From Myxococcaceae bacterium (GTDB taxonomy: Bacteria > Myxococcota_A > Polyangia > Polyangiales > Ga0077539): 32,325 nt of DNA. A model generated the notes under the pieces. The model had not been told where the DNA came from and did no database searches. It worked only from the letters and a program-made list of their open reading frames with translations. The stretch covers positions 1 to 32,325 of the forward strand of contig SCUS01000062.1 of NCBI GenBank assembly GCA_004297725.1, read 5' to 3'. The translations under genes and the position numbers were made by a program. Of the stretch, positions 8,728 to 16,989 are shown piece by piece. Every line of letters begins with the position of its first letter. The first letter of the stretch is position 1.

Positions 8728-9918
8728 GTGCGCACGATGAAATCCTCCACGAATCGCCGCTACTCCTGGTGCCTCTCGGTGGCCCTGCTCTCGGGCTGCG
8801 AGACCGGCGCTCCCGACGCCACCCCCTCCGACGCGGGCTCCGACGCCGTGGCGCGCGACGCGACCCCGGAGGTCGGGAGCGACCTCGGCGCCGACGACCG
8901 CTCCGACGCGGGCGCCCCCGGCTGCGCTCCTTCGGCGACGGACTACACCCCGCGCGCGAGGATGTCGGCGACGGACTCGTGGCCCTCGTGCGTGAGCGAC
9001 CCGGGGCTCTACGTGCGCTTCGACATGAGCACCAGCTCCATCGCCCGCACCACGGCCTTCGAGCGCATCCACCGGGACGAGGCCGGCGGCCGCCCATCGG
9101 GCTTCTTCGATCCGACGCGGGACCCCAGCCCGGAGGAGTTCACCGCCGCCCGGATGATCTACCTCGAGGCCGAGGGCCTCGACTCGCGGCTGGTGAGGCG
9201 CACCGACGAGCACTTCCCTCAGCCCGCGGCCGGCAACGACTGCCGCGTCGCGACGGTGGCCGCCGCCTACCCCGACTACTGCGCAGGACCGGCCCGGCTG
9301 CTCCCGCTGGTCACGGCGAGCTTCCGCGACGGGCAGCTCGGCGCCACCGCCGCGCCGCCGCGCGTCCTGGCCGCCCGGGTCGAGGCCGCGCTGCTGTGGT
9401 TCCTCTACCTGTCGGTCTACAAGGAGTCGCTCACCTGCTCGACGGCGACCGCCGACTGCGACTCCTCCTGGGCCTACTACACCGGCGGGGTGCAGCGGGG
9501 CGAGGCCCGCCACGCGGCGCTCTCCCGCTACGTCCTGGCCGCGGAGCCCGCGGCCCACGACCGCATCTGGGACGGCCTCCTGGCGGTGCGCTGCTGGCGC
9601 GACCTCGACCGCGCCACCCCTGCCGCCAACCCGACGCTGCGCGAGCGGGCCCGCGATCAGCTCGACCGCGCCCTCACCCGCGGCGTGGTGGCGGTGCTGC
9701 GCTCCCGTCTGCTCGCGATGCCCGGCGCCTCCGCCGCCGAGCGCCCGGCGCACCTCGCCTTCGCGCAGGTCATCGCCCCGCTGCTCGACCGCGCGGCGAG
9801 GGCGCGCAGCCCCGCGGAGGCCGACCGCCTAGGGGCCCTCTTCGCGGCAGCCGCTCCCGAGACCCTCGACGTCTCGGCCGCGGTCGCGACGCTCGACCGG
9901 CTCTTCCCCTGTCCGTGA
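8728..9918 (+). CDS. Lipoprotein of unknown function, last gene of the TonB receptor cluster
   Basis: The product has 396 residues from GTG 8728, or 393 from ATG 8737. GGAG at 8713-8716 fits the GTG better (11 nt) than the ATG (20 nt). The lipobox LLSGC predicts lipidation at Cys24 (Cys21 from the ATG). A low-complexity Asp/Ser/Ala/Pro linker of about 40 residues follows, as in many myxobacterial surface lipoproteins. The mature part (about 70-396) is mainly helical, contains scattered cysteines (CAPS, SWPSC, NDCRV, DYCAG, TCSTATADC, RCW, FPCP) and has no motif I can name. Its position 41 nt after a TonB receptor gene would suit a substrate-binding partner such as an imelysin-like helical protein, but I do not see the imelysin GxHxxE motif. 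Coding is secure; function unknown. Confidence 0.8.
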   Translation: MRTMKSSTNRRYSWCLSVALLSGCETGAPDATPSDAGSDAVARDATPEVGSDLGADDRSDAGAPGCAPSATDYTPRARMSATDSWPSCVSDPGLYVRFDMSTSSIARTTAFERIHRDEAGGRPSGFFDPTRDPSPEEFTAARMIYLEAEGLDSRLVRRTDEHFPQPAAGNDCRVATVAAAYPDYCAGPARLLPLVTASFRDGQLGATAAPPRVLAARVEAALLWFLYLSVYKESLTCSTATADCDSSWAYYTGGVQRGEARHAALSRYVLAAEPAAHDRIWDGLLAVRCWRDLDRATPAANPTLRERARDQLDRALTRGVVAVLRSRLLAMPGASAAERPAHLAFAQVIAPLLDRAARARSPAEADRLGALFAAAAPETLDVSAAVATLDRLFPCP

Positions 9919-9945
9919 CCCATCAGCCTCCACCGGGAGTCCAGG

Positions 9946-12900
9946 TCACTTCTCGGTCATGGTCTCCACGCCGTCCCAGTCGGGGGCGGCGCCCTCGGCG
10001 ATCAGGCCCCGGAGACGGTTGAGGAAGTAGAGCGGCAGCGGGTCTTCCGGCGAGGCCGAGAGGCAGTCCGCGAAGCCCGCCTGGGCGGCCGCGAAGTCCC
10101 TCGCGAAGAAGGCGTCCACCGCCGCCTCGTGCCGGTCGAGCGTGGCGTGGCGCGCGTCGCGGGAGCGCTCGGGCTCCGCGTCGAGCACCTCGTAGAGCGT
10201 GAGCGGCTGCTCCCGGCCCTTCACCCGAACCCTCCCCACCCGGCGCCTGGCCACCCTCGAAGGGGCGCGCATCGCGGATAGTGTTGCGTCGGAGATCAGC
10301 ACCCCGACCTCGTAGCGGCGGGTGAGCCCCTCGACCCTCGCGGCAAGGTTGACCGCGTCGCCCACCACGCCGCACTTGAGCGAGCGACCGCCGCCCAGCG
10401 TGGCGAGCATCACCGTGCCGGTGTTGATCCCGATGCCGGTGCGCACCGCCCTGAGGCCCTGCTTGAGCCTCGCGGCGTTGAAGCGCTCGAGCGCGTGGTG
10501 CATCGCGATCGCGCCCGCGACGGCGTCGTCGGCGTTGCTCCCGGCGGCGTCGAAGAGGGCCATGATCCCGTCGCCCAGGTAGGTGTCGATGAAGCCGCCG
10601 TGGCCCTGGATCGCGGGCTCCGCGGTGGCGAAGTACGAGTTGATGAAGACCAGCGCCTCGGCCGCCGGGAGCCGCTCGATCAGCGACGTGAACCCGCGGA
10701 TGTCGGAGAAGAACACCGACACCTCCTTCTGCGCGTGGTCGCCGATCTCCACCTCCACGATGTCCGAGCGGTCGAGGCTGCGGAGAAACTGGTACGGCAC
10801 GAAGCGGTCCTGCGCGGCGTGCAGCCGGGCGTTCTCGACGGAGATGGCCACCTGCGGGGCGAGCACCTCCAGCACCCGCACCCGCGCCTCGGTGAAGGCC
10901 CCCGCGGAGAGGTCGTTCTCGAAGTAGAGCACCCCCATCGCACGGCCCTGGTGCTGCACCGGGGCGCAGAGCACCGAGCGCGGCCGCACCCGCTGGAGGT
11001 AGGGGTCGTGCGCCGACTCCGGCGCGTCGGCCACGTCGTCGTGCACCTCCGCCACCCCGCGCCGCCACACCCTCCGCACGATCGTCGGCGGGACCCTCAG
11101 CCCGTCCTCGAAGGCCGCTGCCCCCAGCAGCTCCACCGCGCCGGACTCCGCGAGCCCCTCGGCCTCGATCGCCAGCACGCCCCGGGAGCGCAGCAGCAGC
11201 ACGCCCTTCCTCGCCCCGACGTTCTCCAGCAGGATGCTCATGGCGCGGGTGAGCAGCCCGGCGAGCTCGACCTCCCCGGAGATCGCCTGCGAGGCCTTGA
11301 GGATGGTGTCCAGGTCGAGCGTCGCGCCCGCCAGCTCGGTGCTGCGCTCGAAGGTGCGCGGCGCGTGGAGCGAGCGCTCCGCCGGGGCCAGCAGCTCGCC
11401 GTGGAGGGTGTCGAGCTGCACCACCTTGGCGGTCGCTCCCCAGCGCTGCCAGGCGAAGCGGGCCTCCTGGAGGTAGGCCCTGGCGACGTGGCGAGACCCG
11501 CGCCCCAGGTGGAAGAGCGCCGCCCGCTCCCCGGCCAGGGCCTCGTCGTGGACGAAGCCTCCCGCCGCGGCGCGGGCGATGGCGTCGTCGTAGCGCTCGA
11601 TGGCGGCCCCGACGTCCCCCTCCGCGCGGGCGAGCTCGGCGTCGAGCAGCGCCAGCTGGTGGGCGGCGTTGTGCCCCGATCGCTCCGCGGCGGCGGCCAC
11701 CTCCGCGCGCCAGCCTCGGGCTTCGGCGATGCGGGACGCCCTGTTCTCCGGGGCGAGTCCGTCGAGGCAGGAGAGCACCGCCACCGCGGCCTGCACCCGC
11801 ATCGAGCACTGGTAGACGATCGCCAGCGCCCCGTCGCGAAACTCGAAGGCCAGCCTCGCGGCCTCCTCGGCGCCGACGTAGTCGCGGAAGATCAGCCGGG
11901 CGGAGAGCATGCACACCGCGAGCACCAGCGCCCCGGCGCGGTAGCCGCTCGCGCGGTAGGAGGCCAGCGCCGCGGCCTCGTCGTAGTCGGCCCCCACGAG
12001 GCGCGACGGGTCGTCGGCCTCGCCCCGAAGGCAGCGCACCAGCTGGACGAACTGGATCGTCGCCTCGTGCGCGGCGTGGAGCTTGTGCTGGCGCATCAGG
12101 GCGACCGCGCGCTCGAGGGCGGCGGACTGGGCGTCGAGGGAGACGCCCGAGGCGTAGCCGTAGACGGCCTGGGCCTCGAGCACCCAGGCGGCGTACTCGA
12201 GGTCGCCGACGTCCATGAGCGCCCGGGCGAGGTCGGGGGTCTCGCGGTAGATGTCCCGTAGGGCTTCGGTCCACGAGCGGACGAAGTGGTTGACGACGTG
12301 GCGGGTGCGACCGCCGGAGGCCGCGTCGGGGAGGCGGTCGAGCAGCCTGAACGCGAGGCGCCCGTACTCGTAGCCCAGCCCCAGGTGCCAGCCCGCGCAG
12401 AGGCTGAGCGCGAAGACCCCGAAGCCGTAGCTCGACTCGCGAGACACCCCTCGGGCCACGCTGCGTATCACCAGCTCCACGCTGAGCAGCGGCAGCAGGT
12501 TGGGCGTCACCACGTAGCTCGCCGACGAGATGCCCACCATCATCCGCCGGGCGGCCTCCTCCACGGCGTCGTCGCAGAGGGGCAGCGCCGCGAGCTCGTC
12601 GGTGCTGCGCGACCCGATGGCCCCGAGCGCCGCGCCGATGCCCGCGCGCACCTGCTCGATGCTGGGGTGCCTGGGCAGCGAGACCCCGACGCCCTCCAGC
12701 GCACGGAGCGCCGCGGTGATGCCCTCGTGCAGCTCCCCTCGGGCGATCTGCGACTGGATCAGCACCCACTCGGCGTCGAGGCCCTCGACCGCGCTGCCGG
12801 GCCTCGCGCGCAGCTCGTCGACCCGGGAGCGCATGAGCGCGAGGTCGCCCACCAGCCAGGCCGCGCGCGCCGAGAGCAGCCAGAGCGAGCGGGCCTTCGC

Positions 12901-15234
12901 CGGGTCGCGCTCCCAGAGGCCGTCCCCGGAGAGCGTCACGGCGGCCTCCAGCAGGCGGTTGGCCGGGGCGTAGGCGGCGCTCTGCATGGCGCGCCGGCCG
13001 GCCTCGAGGTTCACCTCGGCGACGGCCCTCGCCTCGTCGGGGTCGTCGACCAGCGCGATGGCGGCGTTGTAGTGCTCGGCGATGCGGAAGAGCTCGGGCT
13101 CGGCCACCACCGAGCCCAGGCGGTGCAGCATGGCGCGGGCGAGCGCCAGCCGGGTGCGGGTGGTCTCCGGCGCGGAGACGAGCTCGCTGGCGGCCTGCTG
13201 GATGCGGTCGTGCACGAAGGCGAAGGCGAAGTTGCGACCCAGCGCGGCGGCGGCGTCCCAGTAGTCGTCTTCGAGGGGCACCACGAAGCGCCGCTCGATG
13301 GCCCCTCGGAGGGCCGAGAGCAGGTCGGCCGGGGGCAGTCCCGTGACCTCGCCCAGGAGGCTCAGGTCGAAGCGCGAGCCGATCCACGCGGCGGCGGAGA
13401 GGCAGCGGCGGGCGTCGCCGGAGAGGCGGCCGAGGTCCTGCCGGAGGAAGGTCACCACGTTGTCGGTGATCGCGCGCTCCCTCAGGGCCGCGAGGTCCCA
13501 TCGCCAGGCGAGGGACTCGCGGTCGAAGCGCAGCGCGCCGGTGTCGCCGAGCTCCTCCACGAGGCGACGGAGGAAGAAGGGGTTGCCGCCGGTCTTGGCG
13601 TGCAGCGCCGCGGCGAGCGCACGCGTCTCGGCGGGGTCGACGTGAAGCGCGTGGCCGAGGATGCGCTCGCAGTCCGAGAGCCGGAGCGGGCCGAGGTGCA
13701 GCGCCTCGACCATGGCCCCGCTGGCGCGCAGGGCGTCGAGCGTGGGGGCGAGGGCGTGCGAGGCGTCGATCTCGGTGTCGCGCCAGGCGCCGATGAGCAG
13801 CAGGTGGCCGAGCGAGGGGTCGCGGAAGAGGGTCTCCAGCAGGCGAAGCGAGGGGAGGTCGGCCCAGTGGAGGTCGTCGAGGAAGAGCACCACCGCGTGG
13901 CCTCGGCCCGCGACGGCGCCGATCACCCGGCGGAAGGTCTCCTGGAGGCGCTGCTCGGCCTCGGTGGGGCCGAGCTCCTCCACCGGGGGCTGAGGGCCCA
14001 GCAGCGCCCCGGCGCCGGGGACCAGGTCGGTGAGCACCCTGCCGTTGGGACCCACCGCGGAGAGCAGCCGCGAGCGCCAGGCGTCGACGGCGTCGTGGGT
14101 CTCGGAGAGCGCGTCGGTGAAGAAGCCATCGAGCGCCTGCGCCAGCGCCGCAAACGGAACATCCCGGGTGTACTGGTCGAACTTCCCCTGGAGCACCCGG
14201 GCGCCCGCCACGGTGGCCGGGCGATGGAGCTCGAACACCAGCGAGGTCTTGCCGATGCCGGGCTCGCCGGAGACCAGGGCGACGCCCCGGGCGCCGTGCA
14301 CCACCTCCTCGAAGACCTCGGTGAGGCGGGCGAGCTCGTCCTCGCGGCCGTGGAGGTCCTGGGGAAACTCGGGGCGGGAGGAGAGCCCGCGTCCGGCGAG
14401 GGAGACGGGCTCGGCGGAGGGGGTGCGGCCGAGGGCGTCGAGGCAGCGGCGCAGGTCGAGCACCACGCCCGCGGCGCTCTGGTAGCGCTCCTCGGGGCGC
14501 TTGCGCAGCAGGGTCATCACGATCTCCGCGGCCGCCGGGGGGAGCTCCGGCGCCTCGGAGGAGAGGGCCACGGGCTCTCGGGCGAGGTGCGCGTGGACGT
14601 ACTCCAGCAGGTCGGCGCACACGAAGGGGGCGCGGCCGGAGAAGAGGGCGTAGAGGGTGGCGCCGAGGGCGTAGAGGTCGGCGCGGGCGTCGACGGCGCG
14701 GTTCATCCGGCCGGTCTGCTCGGGCGCGAGGTAGGCCGGGGTGCCCTCCAGCGAGGAGAGGGGCCGGGGGCCCGCGACGCCGTGGGTCACCCGGGAGGAG
14801 AGGCCGAAATCGATGAGCCAGACCGAGCGGGAGGCGAGGTCGACCAGGAGGTTGGAGGGGTTGATGTCCCGGTGATGGATGTCCCTCGCGTGGGCGAGCT
14901 CGACCGCCTCGGCGATGCGCAGCGCGAGGGGGAGCGAGTCCTCCACCCGGAGGCGCCCGGAGGCGATCAGGGCCTCGAGGGAGACGCCAGGGAGCTGCTC
15001 CATCACGATCTGCGCGACGCCGTCATGGAGCTCGAAGGCGATGGGCCTCGGAGCGCCCGCCCCGTCGAGGGAGGCGAGCATGTCGTACTCGCGTCGGAAG
15101 CGCGCGAGCTCGCGGGGACCGGGCCAGGCGCCACGGAGCTGCTTGATCACCACAGGCAGCCGGTCGGCGAGGCGCCAGGCGCGCGTGACCCGGTTGTGCG
15201 GCCCTTCGTGCAGGACTTCGGCGTGCTCGTACAC
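9946..15234 (-). CDS. Ser/Thr kinase - AAA ATPase - GAF - class III nucleotide cyclase signalling protein
   Basis: This single frame encodes 1762 residues. Kinase-like domain 1-265: Lys31 in VVIK, HRDINPSN at 121-128, DFG at 142, GTPAYLAPEQ; the glycine loop is poor and the catalytic-loop Lys is Asn125, as commonly seen in kinases of this multidomain type. AAA_16 domain from about 300: Walker A GEPGIGKTS (about 323-331) and Walker B LFLDDLHWAD (about 449-458). A long helical/TPR-like middle leads to a GAF domain (about 1300-1465). The cyclase domain (about 1495-1680) has metal ligands Asp1511 (FSDIRGFT) and Asp1555 (YLGDG), and catalytic Asn1629 and Arg1633 (VNLAARVE). A TPR-like tail ends it. 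The likely role is a soluble sensor making cAMP or a related nucleotide. Start GTG 15234 has a good purine-rich SD (GAGAGGAGAG) about 10 nt upstream and lies 30 nt after the lipoxygenase gene. Confidence 0.93.
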   Translation of the reverse strand: MYEHAEVLHEGPHNRVTRAWRLADRLPVVIKQLRGAWPGPRELARFRREYDMLASLDGAGAPRPIAFELHDGVAQIVMEQLPGVSLEALIASGRLRVEDSLPLALRIAEAVELAHARDIHHRDINPSNLLVDLASRSVWLIDFGLSSRVTHGVAGPRPLSSLEGTPAYLAPEQTGRMNRAVDARADLYALGATLYALFSGRAPFVCADLLEYVHAHLAREPVALSSEAPELPPAAAEIVMTLLRKRPEERYQSAAGVVLDLRRCLDALGRTPSAEPVSLAGRGLSSRPEFPQDLHGREDELARLTEVFEEVVHGARGVALVSGEPGIGKTSLVFELHRPATVAGARVLQGKFDQYTRDVPFAALAQALDGFFTDALSETHDAVDAWRSRLLSAVGPNGRVLTDLVPGAGALLGPQPPVEELGPTEAEQRLQETFRRVIGAVAGRGHAVVLFLDDLHWADLPSLRLLETLFRDPSLGHLLLIGAWRDTEIDASHALAPTLDALRASGAMVEALHLGPLRLSDCERILGHALHVDPAETRALAAALHAKTGGNPFFLRRLVEELGDTGALRFDRESLAWRWDLAALRERAITDNVVTFLRQDLGRLSGDARRCLSAAAWIGSRFDLSLLGEVTGLPPADLLSALRGAIERRFVVPLEDDYWDAAAALGRNFAFAFVHDRIQQAASELVSAPETTRTRLALARAMLHRLGSVVAEPELFRIAEHYNAAIALVDDPDEARAVAEVNLEAGRRAMQSAAYAPANRLLEAAVTLSGDGLWERDPAKARSLWLLSARAAWLVGDLALMRSRVDELRARPGSAVEGLDAEWVLIQSQIARGELHEGITAALRALEGVGVSLPRHPSIEQVRAGIGAALGAIGSRSTDELAALPLCDDAVEEAARRMMVGISSASYVVTPNLLPLLSVELVIRSVARGVSRESSYGFGVFALSLCAGWHLGLGYEYGRLAFRLLDRLPDAASGGRTRHVVNHFVRSWTEALRDIYRETPDLARALMDVGDLEYAAWVLEAQAVYGYASGVSLDAQSAALERAVALMRQHKLHAAHEATIQFVQLVRCLRGEADDPSRLVGADYDEAAALASYRASGYRAGALVLAVCMLSARLIFRDYVGAEEAARLAFEFRDGALAIVYQCSMRVQAAVAVLSCLDGLAPENRASRIAEARGWRAEVAAAAERSGHNAAHQLALLDAELARAEGDVGAAIERYDDAIARAAAGGFVHDEALAGERAALFHLGRGSRHVARAYLQEARFAWQRWGATAKVVQLDTLHGELLAPAERSLHAPRTFERSTELAGATLDLDTILKASQAISGEVELAGLLTRAMSILLENVGARKGVLLLRSRGVLAIEAEGLAESGAVELLGAAAFEDGLRVPPTIVRRVWRRGVAEVHDDVADAPESAHDPYLQRVRPRSVLCAPVQHQGRAMGVLYFENDLSAGAFTEARVRVLEVLAPQVAISVENARLHAAQDRFVPYQFLRSLDRSDIVEVEIGDHAQKEVSVFFSDIRGFTSLIERLPAAEALVFINSYFATAEPAIQGHGGFIDTYLGDGIMALFDAAGSNADDAVAGAIAMHHALERFNAARLKQGLRAVRTGIGINTGTVMLATLGGGRSLKCGVVGDAVNLAARVEGLTRRYEVGVLISDATLSAMRAPSRVARRRVGRVRVKGREQPLTLYEVLDAEPERSRDARHATLDRHEAAVDAFFARDFAAAQAGFADCLSASPEDPLPLYFLNRLRGLIAEGAAPDWDGVETMTEK

Positions 15235-15264
15235 GGTGATGAGGCTCTCCTCTCGGGCGATGCT

Positions 15265-16962
15265 TCAGACGTGGATCGACTGCGCGAGGCGGGAGGGGCG
15301 CAGGTAGGGGAAGTTCCAGCGGCGGGCGGCGTCTCGGGCCGCGGTGGCGGCGTCGATGGCTTCGAGCTCGGCGCGCAGCGCGCTCAGTGGGGCCTCGACC
15401 CTCGGGTCGCCGAACCACCCGTCGGGGTAGGCGCCCAGGGTGTTCAGCCGTAGCTGCCGCTGCGGGAGCGTGAGGTCGAGCATCCGGTCGGCGACCCCGA
15501 CGGGAGAGAGGGCGCGGAGGTAGTCCTCCTCGGTGAGCGCGGCGCCTGCCTCTGGCGAGGGGGACCAGCGCGCGGTGGGGAAGGTCTCCGGCCAGCCGAA
15601 GTAGTCGTAGCCCGCGTAGTTGACCACCGCGTGCCCCGCGGTGATCTCGTAGAGGAAGGTGGTCACCAGGTCGATCAGGTCGTCGATGCGACCGATGGAG
15701 GGGACGCCCGTCAGGCCCGGCGCGTCGGGGGCGCTCAGGGCCCGGTGCCAGGCCACGAGCTCGGTGTCCCTCCCGAGGTCGGCGTCGTCGCGGTACCAGA
15801 GCCGGAGGTAGGCCGAGACCCAGCGACGCAGGGCCCACGCCACGGGCAGCCCGTCGTCGCGGTAGGGGTACTCGGGCAGCGAGGCGAGGCCCTCGGTGCC
15901 GCGCAGCGCGAGGTCTCGCCACGGGGCCCGGTCGGCGAGGGATCGCCCTCGGAGGCCCTTCACCGCGAGCTCGACGGCGGCCTCGCGGGTCGGGGCCATG
16001 AGCTCGTCGAAGTAGCCGCCCGGACCGATGACCGCGTCCTTCATGGTCTCGTTGGCGGGGGTGGTCATCTCGAAGTGGGGCCAGAGCAGCCGGCGCAGCG
16101 GGTGGCCGGGCGCGAGCTCGCGCGCCGCGCACACCTGGAAGGCCGCGGAGAGCGAGTGGAAGCCCAGGTGCATCACGGCCCCGGCCCAGATGCTGTCGGC
16201 CACCTGCACGTCGAGCTTCGCGTGGCGCCACCGCTCTCCGTCGCCAGGAGTGACGATGGCAGAGCCCGCGACCGGGGAGCCCTGGATGGCCACCGGGCGG
16301 AAGCTGCCGTCGAGGGCGCGGACGAAGAGGGCGAGCACGCCGCTGGAGTAGCGGGGGCGGCCCTGCGTGCTGCCCTGGGGCAGGCCGTGGAGGGGGCTGA
16401 GGTCGAGCCCGAAGAGCCGCCCCTCGGAGCGAGCACGGTCGATGGAGTCACCGCCCCCGACGGCGGCAAGGAGGTGCGCGTCGGTGACCGGGAAGCGGGG
16501 GTCGGCCTCGCGCTGCTGACGGATGCGCGTGGCGTTGCAGCCCGCGAGGCGCTGCCAGGCGAAGAACCCGTCGTCCCGGGCCCACGGGCGGGTGGCCGGC
16601 GAGGGGAGGGCGTCGAAGAGCGCGTCGTAGTGATCGATGGAGCGCACGGAGACCATCCCGGCGAGGGTGACCCCGTCCTCCTTGAGGGGAGGCGTCGAGG
16701 GCTCCCGGGAGAGCGCCTCGGCGGCCTGGCGCTCGCTGGCGAGCCGTGGGTCGAGCCGGGCCGCGGCGCGGGTGGTCGCGAGCATGGTGCGGGTCTCGAC
16801 GTAGCGCAGGGCGAAGGGCTTGGAGTAGCTCTCGGCGTCGACCTTCGCCGCGAGGGGGAGGCCTCGCTGCGTCGGGTCGAAGCGCCACACCTCGCGGTCG
16901 GCGGCGAGCGCGGCGCGGCGGGCCTCGGGGGCGGCGTCGTCGTGGGGCAGGCAGAGGTTCAT
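15265..16962 (-). CDS. Lipoxygenase-family protein with altered iron site (LOX1)
   Basis: At 565 residues it has the length of bacterial lipoxygenases and their signatures: FFAWQRLAGCN (family FxWQRLxGxNP), RELAPGHPLRRLLWPHFEMT, and GHAVVN. Lipoxygenases oxygenate polyunsaturated fatty acids at a non-haem iron held by HX4H, HX3N and the C-terminal carboxylate. HX3N is present (His444, Asn448). The first pair is abnormal: the local sequence MHLGFH gives His265 and His269, an HX3H spacing. Aligned with the neighbouring paralogue, one residue is missing and Met264 takes the first ligand position. The C-terminal residue is Val565 instead of the usual Ile, which still supplies a carboxylate. It may be a modified or inactive paralogue. 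It lies 27 nt downstream of LOX2 and 30 nt upstream of the kinase/cyclase gene. No signal peptide is visible. Confidence 0.88.
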   Translation of the reverse strand: MNLCLPHDDAAPEARRAALAADREVWRFDPTQRGLPLAAKVDAESYSKPFALRYVETRTMLATTRAAARLDPRLASERQAAEALSREPSTPPLKEDGVTLAGMVSVRSIDHYDALFDALPSPATRPWARDDGFFAWQRLAGCNATRIRQQREADPRFPVTDAHLLAAVGGGDSIDRARSEGRLFGLDLSPLHGLPQGSTQGRPRYSSGVLALFVRALDGSFRPVAIQGSPVAGSAIVTPGDGERWRHAKLDVQVADSIWAGAVMHLGFHSLSAAFQVCAARELAPGHPLRRLLWPHFEMTTPANETMKDAVIGPGGYFDELMAPTREAAVELAVKGLRGRSLADRAPWRDLALRGTEGLASLPEYPYRDDGLPVAWALRRWVSAYLRLWYRDDADLGRDTELVAWHRALSAPDAPGLTGVPSIGRIDDLIDLVTTFLYEITAGHAVVNYAGYDYFGWPETFPTARWSPSPEAGAALTEEDYLRALSPVGVADRMLDLTLPQRQLRLNTLGAYPDGWFGDPRVEAPLSALRAELEAIDAATAARDAARRWNFPYLRPSRLAQSIHV

Positions 16963-16989
16963 CGCGGGGGCTCCGGGTGCGCGGTCGGC

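Noticed and set aside
12286..15453. 1055-residue open frame on the plus strand
   Set aside because: Antisense shadow of the kinase/cyclase gene; composition is dominated by Gly/Ala/Arg/Glu/His with no domain, typical of a GC-rich antisense frame.
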